Origin: Mesorhabditis belari
Lineage: Eukaryota > Nematoda > Chromadorea > Rhabditida > Rhabditidae
Assembly (NCBI GenBank): GCA_958450365.1
Contig: CAUEEP010000245.1
Span: 1,054,001-1,118,000 of the forward strand
DNA: 64,000 nt
Direction of reading: 5' to 3'
Part shown: one piece after another, positions 23,601 to 33,869 of the stretch
Position numbering within the stretch: position 1 is the first letter of the stretch
Layout: each line of letters begins with the position of its first letter
Program-made: the position numbers and the translations under genes
The notes under the pieces: generated by a model
Told to the model about the DNA's origin: nothing
Database searches by the model: none
What the model saw: only the letters and a program-made list of their open reading frames with translations

Positions 23601-26600
23601 TTTTTTGATGAAAACATTAGCTCAATTGCTAACAGATCCGAAACACTCGTTCAAAGCAACGCAACACTCCGCACCGTCATGATTTGGTCTGGTACTATTA
23701 CAGTGTTTACGGTAAGTAAGTAAAAGAAAAAGATGACTTTAACTCCCACTTTCGAGTGACGGAGACTAAGGTCGTTTTGGTGTAATGGTTAGTACATTTG
23801 CCTGGTGGGTTGAAAGGTCGCGGGTTCGATTCCCGGCGGCGCACAAGTTTTGATCAGCCCTAGTTCGAACTGTAAAATTACCCGAAAAAGTCATTCGCCT
23901 CATCGTGTCGAACATTTTCTTTCCATTTGTGATGTCCCCAATTTTCCCAGTCGAGTTCAAAAGGCGGCGTCCTAAAAGGAAAATGTTCTTCAATAAAATC
24001 TCGCACTTTTTTTACCAGCTAATCCAAAGATTTTCAACGAATCGTGCCAAAGAAATGTATCCATAGATGTTTTTCTGAAAATATATCCTGTTTTTAAAGA
24101 TTTTATGATGCTTGGCACCAAATCGATATCATCTTCCGGTCAAGCCGATCGCATTGAGTCGCTCGAGGAAAGGAGTGATCAAACGATCGTCGAATCCATT
24201 CACATCGTCCAGCTTTCAGAACAACAACGTTTCCTCATTTCAAAATTCCAAATGATAATGATGTCGTATTTTCTTCGAATAGAAGATCTGGTAAAGAGTA
24301 GGACGGCCTCCTCTGGTGTAGTAGCCTTCTTTAAAACTTCTTTTCAGCATGGGGGGATTGAATCAAGTGTTATAGAGTTAGAAAATGCACCAAAAATCTG
24401 TTAGCTCATGTGGTATTTTTGAGCCATTTTCCAGCCCTATAGCAATTTCATTGAAAGCTTTATGCAGAAAAGAAATTTTAAAAAAGGGCTGCTACGCAGG
24501 AGTACGCGATCATACTCTTTACCCGGTCTTCTATTCGAAGAAATACGGTATTCAATTTTGTAAAATTGTTTTTTTTTGATTAAGATATTGTAATAGCTGT
24601 GTATAAAGGATTCGTAAAAAAAAAAAAAAAAAAAAAAAAAATTCTGTCCTCTCTCTCTTCAGAAATCGTCGTTTCTTTAGGCAAAATGAAATCAAATAGA
24701 GAAAAATGGACATCAAATTTGAAATGTTTGAAATGCCTATTTTTACCCAAAGAATCCTTTTTCTTAAAAAGATCTTTTATTTTGAAAATCTGTTTTCAGC
24801 TTGCGATCGACTACTTGCGAAACTTATTTACTTTTTTTTTTGCCACCTCTAATGATAATTGATTTTAAAAGGTGAAAAAGCCGAAATAAAATCCATTTTT
24901 TCTTAAATATTATAAAAAGAGAAATTTCTCTTTAAAACTAGCTGTTTTACGATCAGATTGATTAAGAGTTCCCGTTAGTATAAAAGTTAAAGTTAAAGTT
25001 AAAGTTAAAGTTAAAGTTAAAGTTAAGGTTAAAATTAAAGATAAAGTTAAAGTTAAAGTTAAGTTAAAATTAAAGTTAAAGTTAAAGTTAGAGTTAAAGT
25101 TAAAATTAAAGTTAAAGTTAAAAGTGAAAAGCACCGTTAAACTTCAGCCAAAAATGAAAATTCAGCCAAAAACGGATTTTTAAAAACAAAAATCTTTCTA
25201 TGAAGAAGCATTTCCGGGTAAAAATAGTAAAAATTTTCAAATTTGAAGTCCGTTTTTCTCTAATTTCATTCGTTTGAGTCGTACAAATGATTCTTGAAGA
25301 GGGGACGAAGCTCACGAAGCCCACGAGCTTTTCACTCACCCTGTAGCACAAATGAGTGCGGAGAATTGAGAGAAGTGCTTGAATGAGGCAAACTAGTCAA
25401 CAATACTTTGAATACTTCTCTCAACTGCTCAACAATACTTTGAATACTCCTCTCAACTACTCAACAATACTTTGAATACTTCTCTCAACTACCCAACAAT
25501 ACTTTGATTACTCCTCTCAACTACTCAACAATACTTTGAAAATACATCATTCTTATGCTTAATCAAGTATTATAATAGAAAGCAATGAAAGCAAAATTGC
25601 TTGAATGAGTCAAAGGTGTCAGAGATATTCGAAATACTCACAATGATACAGTTTGCATAATTTTTCTTAATCGAATCAAGCATATCCGACGATGAGCCGA
25701 CGAAGGGTGAGGCTCCGTTTACTCCTTCTAAACTTCGAAATGTTAAAATATATCGAATTTTACAGTAACCCTGAATCGATGGGAAAACAAAGACAAATTC
25801 GGATGTGGAGAGACCGGCGAGTTCGCTTGCTTTACGGAATTCGGCGGTGAGATCGCGAATCGATGAGAATAAAGCGACCACAACTGAAAAATCGGTTTTG
25901 TATGTAAATTTGAGCTAGCTAAATAGCTAGATACTGTAGCTAGATACTGTAGCTATCTATAGCTAGATACTGTAGCTATCTATAGCTAGATACTGTAGCT
26001 ATCTATAGCTAGATACTGTAGCTATCTATAGCTAGATACTGTAGCTATCTATAGCTAGATACTGTAGCTATCCATAGCTAGATACTGTAGCTATCTATCA
26101 GATACTGTAGCTATCTATAGCTAGATACTGTAGCTAGATACTGTAGCTATCTATAGCTAGATACTGTAGCTATCTATAGCTAGATACTGTAGCTAGATAC
26201 TGTAGCTATCTATAGCTAGATACTGTAGCTATCTATGGCTAGATACTGTAGCTAGATACTGTAGCTATCTATAGCTAGATACTGTAGCTATCTATAGCTA
26301 GATACTGTAGCTAGATACTGTAGCTATCTATAGCTAGATACTGTAGCTATCTATAGCTAGATACTGTAGCTATCTATAGCTAGATACTGTAGCTATCTAT
26401 AGCTAGATACTGTAGCTATCTATAGCTAGATACTGTAGCTAGATACTGTAGCTATCTATAGCTAGATACTGTAGCTAGATACTGTAGCTATCTATAGCTA
26501 GATACTGTAGCTATCTATAGCTAGATACTGTAGCTATCTATAGCTAGATACTGTAGCTATCTATAGCTAGATACTGTAGCTAAAAAGAAGTTGGATGGGG

Positions 26601-29600
26601 GTTGAGAAATGAACGGCTATCAAACTAAAGTATCTTTACTTCGACTCGATGCTCTGATCTCCTCCATTTGTCCGCTGGCCACCATCTCTTGAGCACTCAT
26701 TCCTTCATCGAAGATTATCTAGAAATTTAGATCTGAAGTTGAAAAGATCAAAAGTCTTTTTGTTTACCTTTTTCACGACATTCACCCCAACTCGACGGAA
26801 AATTTTCTCAAAAGCGATGATCTTCTCATAGGCGGCGGCACCGGCGTTTGAAACGAAAGACACCTAGGCGAAAATATAAAATATAAAACTGATCTATTGG
26901 ATTGGTGCATTGAAAACTGCGGGCTATTTCGAGGGACTCGCAGATGAAGAAAACAACAGCATAGAACCAGCTGAAAGGGAAGTTTTTTTACTTTAACATT
27001 TCCTTTAATTATTGTGAAAAAATTATGCTTCCAACTTTTTATTTTTTTAGTATATTTCTTGACTTCTTCTATCGTACTCGACAATCTGCCACCGGGACAT
27101 ATTCGTCATGTCATGCTTCATAACTCCCTACAAAAGCACAGTGCAGGCTTGGCAGCTGCTAATATTAAAAAGATATATGCGGAGGACTCACCTTCCGAAA
27201 GAACGTGTCAAGTATGGTTTGCCAAGTTTCGTTCTGGGGACAAATTTTTGAAAGATGCAGAGGGCCGTGGAGCGGCACCCCAACTGGATCACTCCAAATT
27301 ACTCGAACTTATTACCAACGACCATCGAGTGAATTGGGAGAAGAGTTAAGAGTTTATCATGCTACATTGCTAAGACACCTTCATACCCTTGGATTTAGAC
27401 CGAAACTTGGGGCTTGGGTGCCCCATGACCTCACTGAACCCCAGAAGTGGCAGCGCGCCTCGATCAGTGCTGCCCAACTCTCACGATACGAAAGGAAATC
27501 TTTTCTTCCTCGAATTGTGACAGGAGATGAGAAATGGGTTTTATCTGTGAAATTTCGGAGGAAGCGGCAATGAGTGGGGCCAGGCGAGAAACCCGAAAGT
27601 GACCCCAAGCCCGATTTGCACCAGAAGAAGTTTATGCTCTGCGTTTTCTGGGATATGGAGGAAGTGGTGTACTGGGAGTTGCTGGATAGCAAGAAGACCC
27701 TTAATGCAATCAAATACAGTGAACAGTTGGAAAAGGTGAATGAATCCTTGAAGAAGAATAGGCCCTCCAAATCAAAGATCGTTCTCCTCCACGACCTCGT
27801 GTTGCAAAACTGACTCGCTCTAAAATAAACAGCCTTGGTTGGGAACTTTTGGCACATCCGCCATACAGTCCGGATCTCGCCCCTTCTAATTACTATTTAT
27901 TCCGGATCATGAGTAATGAGCTTGCGGGAGAACACTTCGATTCGGAAGAAGCAGTCAAAAATTGGCTTTGAAAGTTTTTCGATTCAAAACCAAAATCCTA
28001 TTAAGAAAGAGGAATCCGCAAATTGCCTTTAAAATGGGCAGAAGTCGTCAATAATAATGGGAATTATTATAAATAGCCTTGTTTGGGAACTTTTGCGCAT
28101 TCCCCATACAGTCCGGACCTCGCCCCTTCTGATTACTATTTATTCCGGATCATGAGTAATGAGCTTGCGGGAGAACACTTCGATTCGGAAGAAGCAATTA
28201 AAGATTGGCTCGAAAAGTTTTTTGATTCAGAACCAAAATCCTACTACGAAAGAGGAATCCGCAAATTGCCTTTAAAATGGACAGAAGTCGTCAATAATAA
28301 TGGAAATTATTTGTAAATGAATTTATGATTTTTATGTTGAATAAATTTTAATAGTTCAAAGTCTCAATGCACCAATCCAATAACTCTAAAAATGTTTTAA
28401 TATTTCTATAAACCTTAGTCCATTTGTAGTGACGAATGAATGCTCCAGTGGCCTCTGCTTGAGAGTTGATTGTACGAATGGAGACTCTGAAATCAGAAAA
28501 AAGTGCAAATGAGAACTATTATTAAAATATGAAATTCTAGGAATTACCTAATCAGTCAGCGAATTACCTAGCTAAAGTTTTATAGATCGTTTTATCAGCA
28601 AGTGCATTCGACGTGGCCATGTAGGCGATGATCGGCTTGTTCCAATAGGCGGCCATCGTTGCGACGGGAATCATTTCTAGAAATGTTTGGCACAAGTTAA
28701 TGTCATCTACGTACACTTAAAGTAAAGCCCTCAAAGTGGATTTAAATCTAGGACCAAGACTTGATCCTAGATCTCTAGGACCAAGATTTGATCCTAGATC
28801 TGATTCTGGACTCCTCTGCTACCGACACGAAAGCCAAAGCCCTCAAATTGGACTTAATTTTCTTGCCGAATCACCTTTACAATATTAGTTCCTGTTTTTC
28901 AGTGAAAGTTCCTTTATTTTAAATGAGCTTATATGAAATTATCAGATACGTTATCTGATAATTCTGAGATTAAAGTTTAGATTTAGGTTTAGATTTAAGT
29001 TTAGTTTTAAGTTTAGAAAATTTAAGTTTTTTAGGTTTAAGTTTAGATTAAAGTTTAGATTAAAGTTTAGATTTAAAATTCACCCGAGTTACAATAGGGT
29101 CCAAGGAACGCGGAGACTCGATCCACGTGGTACATGTCCGCTGCCGCAGCGACTCCCTCAAATGCATCACCGCAACCATTTTGGAGATAATTCTATAAAG
29201 TATGATAGTTAGATGTTAGACTTTTTAGATATACAGTAATCTATTATCGATTGTGAATCTATTAGGACAGTTTTGTGGTACTGTATAGCTTGCTTTTCTC
29301 AAGAAGTTTATGCTCTGCGTTTTCTGGGATATGGAGAAAGTGGTGTACTGGGAGTTGCTGGATAGCAAGAACACCCTTAATGCAATCAAATACAGTGAAC
29401 AGTTGGAAAAGGTGATGTTAGACTTTTTAGATATACAGTAAACTATTATCGATTGTGAATCTATTAGGACAGTTTTGTGGTACTGTAAAGCTTGCTTTTC
29501 TCATTTCTTATTAAAGTCTGTTCCAGCAATACGTTTTCTAAAAGCTAGATAATTTGGAAAACTACCGTAATCTTTCCTTAGAATTGACGATCAGATTTTG

Positions 29601-30922
29601 TTCTTATTTTCAAATAGATTCACGTAAAAAGTGTAGAAATTGAACTATTGCATTGTTTTTATTTAACTATTGCATTTAACTAGTGCCCCTTTACTCAAAA
29701 AACTCGAACCAAATCCGGAACTAAACTTTTCATAAAGATATTCAGCTAAAGTCATGTTTCGTTATTCATTCATGTGAAAAGAGATACGGTAATCTGCTTC
29801 TGAGCAGATTACCGTATCTCTTTCTTGCGGATAAACCCAAATTTATTAAGCGACCATAAGCCGAGATTTGAGGGACGGTAATCTCGAGAGAGAGAGAGCT
29901 GCTTAAGTCCCAAGCCCCTTTCCCCCACCCATTCATCCATTGCACTCAATTCTATTAAAATTTTGGCAATCAGAATAATCAGCAGTTTCAGGAGAAATCT
30001 TAAACCAACTCGACATCGAAATCATCGCCAAAAGTCCCGTCGGCGAGAAGCTCTTTTCGAGAGAGTTGAAGCACTTTCTCGTAATTGGGCAAAGCGTTCA
30101 CGGCGCCGATGTGACCGATGCGGATCTGATAAGACAAAGATAGATAAGATGAGACAAAGAAGATAAGATTAGACAAAGAAGAAAGATAAGATTATTCATT
30201 CCAAAAGCAGCTCAGGTTCCGCCAGGCAAAGCCAGATATAAATACCTGACTTCTGGACTGGCTTTGGAATGCAGACATGACCTAGAAACAGTTCTTGGGC
30301 CCACCAGAAGCAAAGATTTGGCCTAGCTTCTGGGCCGAAACAACTGAAACAACCCTGACATTGTGATTAACGGATTGTATCCAAAGAACTTTGGCTTCTG
30401 GCAATCAAGCCTAGTTGCTGTAGAATCTCTGACTCTAACTTTAAAAGAGCCAAAATTTTCATTAACTCGATCAATCTATCTCAGATCAAAGAAAATTGTT
30501 GATAAAAGAAATCAATTCAATTCGATTCTGATCGCACGATATCGCACGCAATTCTGATCGATACCAAGATACGATAGAATCACTTTTAATAGTGATTCTA
30601 TCGTTCTCTTTGGCAGAGATTAGAGTCAGAGATTCTACAGCAATTAGCCCTAGGCTTGTTTGCCAGAAGCCAAAGTTCTCTCCTTGCCTGTTAATAGTAA
30701 AAAGACGATAAACCCTTATTTTTCAAGTGTTACTGTATTTTTAAAACCCAGAAATAAAAGATTGCGATCAGAAGAAGGCCCCTAAAAACCAGAATCGCTT
30801 AAAACCCTTGCACTGACCACATTCCGAGCCGCCGGTGCAATCGAATCGTTATCAGCGGACGATCCCGAGTACAATTTATTGTCCAATGCGTTCACCAATC
30901 CAATCCAGAACCACAAAATCAT
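17690..30922 (-). CDS. Receptor-type guanylyl cyclase: extracellular, membrane and kinase-homology parts
   Basis: Begins [15 protein letters not shown] (signal peptide, exon 30818-30922). Ligand-binding region exons: 30006-30125 ([18 protein letters not shown]), 29084-29192 ([11 protein letters not shown]), 28568-28676 ([20 protein letters not shown]), 28414-28486, 26768-26863 ([15 protein letters not shown]), 26640-26718, 25770-25883, 25642-25727, about 23890-23971, about 22720-22798. Exon 20777-20845 ends VCGFRGER and joins in phase to C in the next exon, giving the conserved juxtamembrane CGF-x-GE-x-C; that exon, about 19210-19305, holds the helix [20 protein letters not shown]. Kinase-homology exons follow from 19137 to about 17700: [58 protein letters not shown]. 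Such receptors serve nematode chemosensation. Introns hold a mariner, a 660 bp minisatellite, SINE-like units and a LINE tail. The enzyme half lies at 14936-16640. Confidence 0.82.
19340..19660 (-). mobile_element. 3' end of a non-LTR retrotransposon (LINE)
   Basis: The minus strand encodes [15 protein letters not shown] and [14 protein letters not shown], ending with a stop at 19502-19504. The pattern RT-V-R-x-WN-x-LP followed by a short S-x-x-x-FK helix is the usual C-terminus of CR1/Jockey/RTE-type reverse transcriptase proteins. It lies in a large intron of the guanylyl cyclase, next to a mariner-like terminus TTAGGTTGGTGCATAAGG at 19328-19345. Confidence 0.65.
20005..20625. mobile_element. 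Two family A foldback copies flanking SINE-like units
   Basis: 20005-20247 and 20484-20625 both carry CAGTCGCGTAGTCG and the AAAAAATAGC stem of the family A element. Between them lie two minus-strand tRNA-like units (20283-20345, 20395-20472). Confidence 0.7.
20395..20472 (-). repeat. tRNA-derived SINE-like unit
   Basis: Minus strand holds an A box in TGTAATGGTTAGCAC and a B box in GGTTCGAGTCCTGGCGGCGC, then a shared tail CACAGGTTTTTGATC. Similar units lie at 20283-20345 and 23075-23150 (minus) and 23770-23880 (plus). Stems do not close, so these are not called tRNA genes. Confidence 0.6.
22140..22262. repeat. Degenerate repeat of TCTCTCTAAATTTGGTTCC
   Basis: Five or so units with the core CTAAATTTGGTTCC. 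The same repeat flanks the LINE tail at 47226-47440. Confidence 0.7.
23075..23150 (-). repeat. tRNA-derived SINE-like unit
   Basis: Nearly the same as 20395-20472: GTGTAATGGTTAGCACAG, then GGTTCGAGTCCTGGCGGC, then a CACAAGTTTTTGATC tail. It ends about 110 bases before a family A element. Confidence 0.6.
23265..23714. mobile_element. Family A foldback element with extra insert
   Basis: Ends TACCGTAAATACTGTTAATA and CTATTACAGTGTTTACGGTA. It is longer than the 268 bp form because about 180 bases with ATGCTGAAAAATGCATG-type repeats sit in the right half. Confidence 0.75.
23770..23880 (+). repeat. tRNA-derived SINE-like unit
   Basis: TTGGTGTAATGGTTAGTACA (A box), GGTCGCGGGTTCGATTCCCG (B box) and the tail CACAAGTTTTGATCAGCCC. 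It lies immediately downstream of a guanylyl cyclase exon on the other strand. Confidence 0.6.
24264..24550. mobile_element. Foldback element (family H)
   Basis: Left end CGTATTTTCTTCGAATAGAA and right end TTCTATTCGAAGAAATACGG; inside both arms carry TACTCTTTACC and GCTACGCAGGAGTACGCGAT type blocks. Other copies: 37759-38026, 39531-39853, 52284-52584. Confidence 0.8.
24650..25320. repeat. Inverted repeat around an AAAGTT array
   Basis: The left arm (about 24680-24800, with TGGACATCAAATTTGAAA and CCTATTTTTACCC) is found inverted at about 25170-25290. Between them lies a hexanucleotide array of AAAGTT at about 24977-25125. A run of 24 A occurs at 24618-24641. Confidence 0.7.
25401..25545. repeat. 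32-base tandem repeat
   Basis: A little over four copies of a unit starting CAATACTTTGAATACTTCTC. It lies in an intron of the guanylyl cyclase. Confidence 0.85.
25917..26583. repeat. Two-length minisatellite of about 660 bp
   Basis: Built from a 23-base unit (CTATCTATAGCTAGATACTG plus TAG) and a 14-base short form (CTAGATACTGTAG type) in irregular order. The unit contains the self-complementary CTATCTATAGCTAGATA. It lies in an intron between two ligand-binding exons (25770-25883 and 26640-26718). Confidence 0.95.
26897..28380 (+). mobile_element. Mariner transposon, inactive, with duplicated 3' end
   Basis: 17 bp perfect terminal inverted repeats TTGGATTGGTGCATTGA, flanked on both sides by TA. 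The plus strand encodes mariner transposase: [50 protein letters not shown] (first catalytic Asp), [22 protein letters not shown] (second Asp) and [13 protein letters not shown] (third). Several frameshifts and a TGA in place of the usual Trp after RKRQ make it dead. The final 230 bases of the coding part occur twice (about 27840-28076 and 28077-28316). It sits in a guanylyl cyclase intron (26864-28413). Confidence 0.92.
29212..29502. repeat. 89 bp direct repeats flanking a captured mariner fragment
   Basis: 29212-29300 and 29414-29502 are near-identical 89 bp copies. Between them 29301-29415 matches transposase bases 27625-27739 of the neighbouring mariner without a gap. Confidence 0.9.
29777..29823. 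repeat. 20 bp perfect hairpin
   Basis: AAAGAGATACGGTAATCTGC, a loop of about 6 bases, then its exact reverse complement. It lies in intron 2 of the guanylyl cyclase. Followed at about 29890 by a short GA run. Confidence 0.85.
30382..30690. mobile_element. Foldback element in intron 1 of the guanylyl cyclase
   Basis: Arms with AACTTTGGCTTCTGGCAA and GTAGAATCTCTGACTCTAA are repeated inverted at the right end (TTAGAGTCAGAGATTCTAC). An inner stem CGATAGAATCACTTTTA is also present. Pieces recur at 33870-34080. Confidence 0.7.
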
Positions 30923-31505
30923 CCTTCTACCTCTAGTGTAATCAAATAGAAAGAAATCATAAACAAATCATTCAACAAACCTCAATTCTTATAAGGTTTC
31001 AGGTAAATTCGTGAATTCAGCAATTCAGCAAAATGAAAAATGAGAATTTTTCTCTAGATCTTTAAAGCTTTTTCGGAAAGGGATAAGGGGGTAAATCTTT
31101 GTTAAATCCGACAGAATTTCTTGGATTATCATGGGGATTTGCGGAGTGAGAGGCAAAAGTCACTTTTGTAAAGGCCAATTACCTGAGTGCTCGAGATATG
31201 AAAAGAGGCTAAAGAGGAGAATCTTTTTTTTGACTACAGTACCACCCCACATTCAATTTTATTGCATTTCTTTGTCTTGTTTATTAAGTGGAGAAAATCC
31301 TCCCGAAAACACTCGGCTATAATGCGAAAGTTGGTCCTCTTTGCAGGCACAGAGGGGATTTTTCCGATTAACTGGTAAAAGGCTCACAATGAAAATTGGG
31401 TTTTTGGCATTTCAATCGCGATTGTTTTTTTAATAAATGATATTTATAATACAGTAAGCAATCAAATTCCAGAATAACTCTTGATAACTTTAGTTGATTT
31501 GAATA

Positions 31506-31727
31506 TACCGTATTTTCTCTAATAGTAGTGCACCCAGGCGAGCCGAGTTGATCACGATTTTACGGTTTCCAAGCTTTTGCAGAAGCTCAACAGTCTAATC
31601 ACCAGCTAGATCTCATCGTCAGCTACATTTTCCGACCGCACATCGATAGGTTCTGATAAGTGGTTCTCGAGATTTCGAGGAATTTAGGCGACGCTCAGGG
31701 TGCACTACTATTAGAGAAAATACGGTA
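31506..31727. mobile_element. Foldback element (family B), 222 bp
   Basis: Ends TACCGTATTTTCTCTAATAG and its reverse complement, with about 28 bp inverted repeats reaching AGTAGTGCA. It lies upstream of the guanylyl cyclase start. A sister of identical length lies at 31844-32065 and a short one at 54078-54198. Confidence 0.85.
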
Positions 31728-31843
31728 TTTGAGAGAATACGGCGGCCGGTATTACGGTACTTGTCGTGGGATACCGTACTTGCGTCTAGACGTTGGGCAC
31801 TGTACGTAAAACTTTCTTTAGTTTTGTACTGAGTCTTGTAGCA

Positions 31844-32065
31844 TACCGGATTCTCTCTAATAGTAGTGTACCCCGGCGAGCCGAGTTGGTGACTATTTGA
31901 CGGTTTCCAAGCTTTTGCAGAAGCTCAACACTCAAATCCTCCACTAGATCTCATCGTCAGCTACATTTTCCAACCGCACATCGATAGGTTCTGATAAGCG
32001 GTTCTCGAGATTTCGAGGAATTTAGACGACGCTCATGGTGCACTACTATTAGAGAAAATACGGTA
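31844..32065. mobile_element. Foldback element (family B), second 222 bp copy
   Basis: Same orientation and length as 31506-31727 and differing by scattered substitutions, including TACCGGATTCTC at the left tip. Confidence 0.85.
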
Positions 32066-32405
32066 TCAATGATTAAAGCACTCTCGAGTATTGTAGCTAG
32101 AGTTTTTCAAGACGAAATCTAACCAACTCTTGACTCACCATATTTTGAATCATTTTTCAATTAAAATTTGATTTTGGTTTAATATTTTGAAACGATTTTG
32201 ATCAGGATTGTTCTTAGATTAAAATTTCTGTTTTCGGCTAAGCAAACCACATCTAAGATCGGCTAAGATCTCCATATTTTCGATTTTAGTTGACACAAAA
32301 TTGTTTTACCCTATCAACAAGAAGCAATTGTTTAAAAATTACTTTCAAAGGGATTTTGCGAGATTTTTATGCCTTTCATGACCTAGTGTAGCTTGGCTGA
32401 ATGAG

Positions 32406-32574
32406 TTGAAGCATTACACGAATGAGTTCCTCAAAAAGCAATGGGCCGACAATTGTGATATGGTTGAAGAGTGAGGGAATTAGAAATTAGAATATCAGAA
32501 CTAGACAAAACAACAATAGCTCAGTCTCTCAGAAAGCAGAATAAAGAGTATTTGTAGCGAATAAATCCTGACTA
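32406..32574 (+). pseudogene. Copied fragment of BPHL copy 1 (exon 7 and intron 7)
   Basis: 169 bases match 3599-3767 end to end with one visible difference. The fragment encodes LKHYTNEFLKKQWADNCDMV and continues into the intron, so it was copied from DNA, not RNA. It ends inside the first of the twin hairpins. Confidence 0.92.
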
Positions 32575-32639
32575 AGCATTCCCTTTGTCTCAATAGCTCT
32601 AATTTCGATGATAATGATATAAAATAAAAAAATGATTTG

Positions 32640-32850
32640 GATCTGTCCTCGCACTTAGCGCAGATCACAACCCGCTTCCACATTTACTGAGGCAGAAGTG
32701 TAGTTGTCGTAGCCGATGATACTCCGATGGCCGGGCTGGGGCGCTCGGAGGGGAACCCAGGAGTCGAACCCACGACTAACCCGCGCCGACGTTGCTCAAC
32801 TTGGCAGATCGGACGGGGTCGACCACAGACCCTTCCCTTCCTGGGCCCCA
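32640..32850 (-). mobile_element. Probable LINE 3' tail
   Basis: The minus strand ends with MWKRVVICA-like coding and GTGGAAGCGGGTTGTGATCT, shared with the tail at 47226-47440. The GC-rich part contains GGTTCGACTCC, resembling a polymerase III B box. Confidence 0.45.
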
Positions 32851-33062
32851 TGATAATGATATCGATTTCGCTTTTCTTCCCGAATGAATGCTTCTATAGA
32901 AACTCACTTATGGTTAGCTCCTTTTTGTTGTGCTGAACTAGCTGAGAAGTTGTGCGTTAACTCTTCGTCATCCGGTTCACTGAAGCACTTTTTGGCTCAC
33001 TCAAACATTTTCATTTTTTCATTACGCTAAACTTGATCAAAACAAATATCACCTTTCTCTGG

Positions 33063-33540
33063 CGGTGGCTACTTTACGCAACTCGCCATAACTTTCTTTT
33101 AAGTGGCTCAATCTTTATGATTTTGGTTTCATTTTGTTGCACTTATTGAGATCTACAAAAGGAAACCAAAATCAAATTGAGATATAAGGTTTAAATGTGT
33201 GTAGAGATAAAATTTAGTATCTGAACCGCACATTAGATAAGTTGGTGAAGAGTTATGGCCAAAAGTACGTTGTACACCTGTAAACAATTGTCTCGAAAGC
33301 ATAAAAAATGATAATATTAAGTTATACATCGAAATTAGAGGGTGGCTACTTTGCGCCAAATTTTTTACGCAACTCCCCATAACTTTCTTCTAAACGAGCC
33401 AATCTTTATGATTTTAATGTCATTTTGTAGATCTCAACAAGTGCAAGAAAATGACATTAAATTCATTAAAGATTGACCCATTAGAAGAAAGTTATGGCAA
33501 ATTGCGCAAAAGACAAAGTTGAAAAATTTGACGGAAAGTA
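33063..33540. repeat. Foldback repeat copies matching BPHL copy 1 intron 6
   Basis: 33185-33530 follows 3200-3530 almost base for base. An additional half copy of the hairpin (CATAACTTTCTTTTAAGTGG) precedes it at 33063-33180. Confidence 0.85.
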
Positions 33541-33869
33541 GCCATCCCGCCCTTCTCTTTCTTTTCTTTTCTTTTCTTTATAATTTCTTCCAATCCACCT
33601 TTGCATTAATTTCCCTCAAAGATTGGGTCAAATTTCAACTTCCCGAAATATCAGATGCTTTTCCCTAAAATCTCAAATTTCAAGATTTCTTTTTTCTGAT
33701 GGCATAAAAAAATCCCTTGAGACGTCGGAAATGATTTATCTAGAACAATTCATTTTTTCGAATAGCCGACAATTTTGAGAACGGGTTTTCAAAGAGTATT
33801 CGGTTTAGTGAATCTTCTTTTTTTGTTCTTTTTTTACTCAAGAGTTTTCAAATGACGTTTTGAGGAATC

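Noticed and set aside
23770..23845. Functional tRNA gene
   Set aside because: A and B boxes are clear but the 5' and 3' ends do not pair into an acceptor stem and the unit shares a non-tRNA tail with other copies.
24977..25125. Interstitial telomere repeat
   Set aside because: The hexamer is AAAGTT; nematode telomeres are TTAGGC.
24910..25134. Protein of alternating Thr/Leu or Asn/Phe repeats
   Set aside because: It is the translation of the AAAGTT hexamer array.
25917..26583. CRISPR array
   Set aside because: Units abut without unique spacers of constant length and the setting is a eukaryotic intron.
27381..27857. 158-residue minus-strand protein
   Set aside because: It is the antisense shadow of the mariner transposase.
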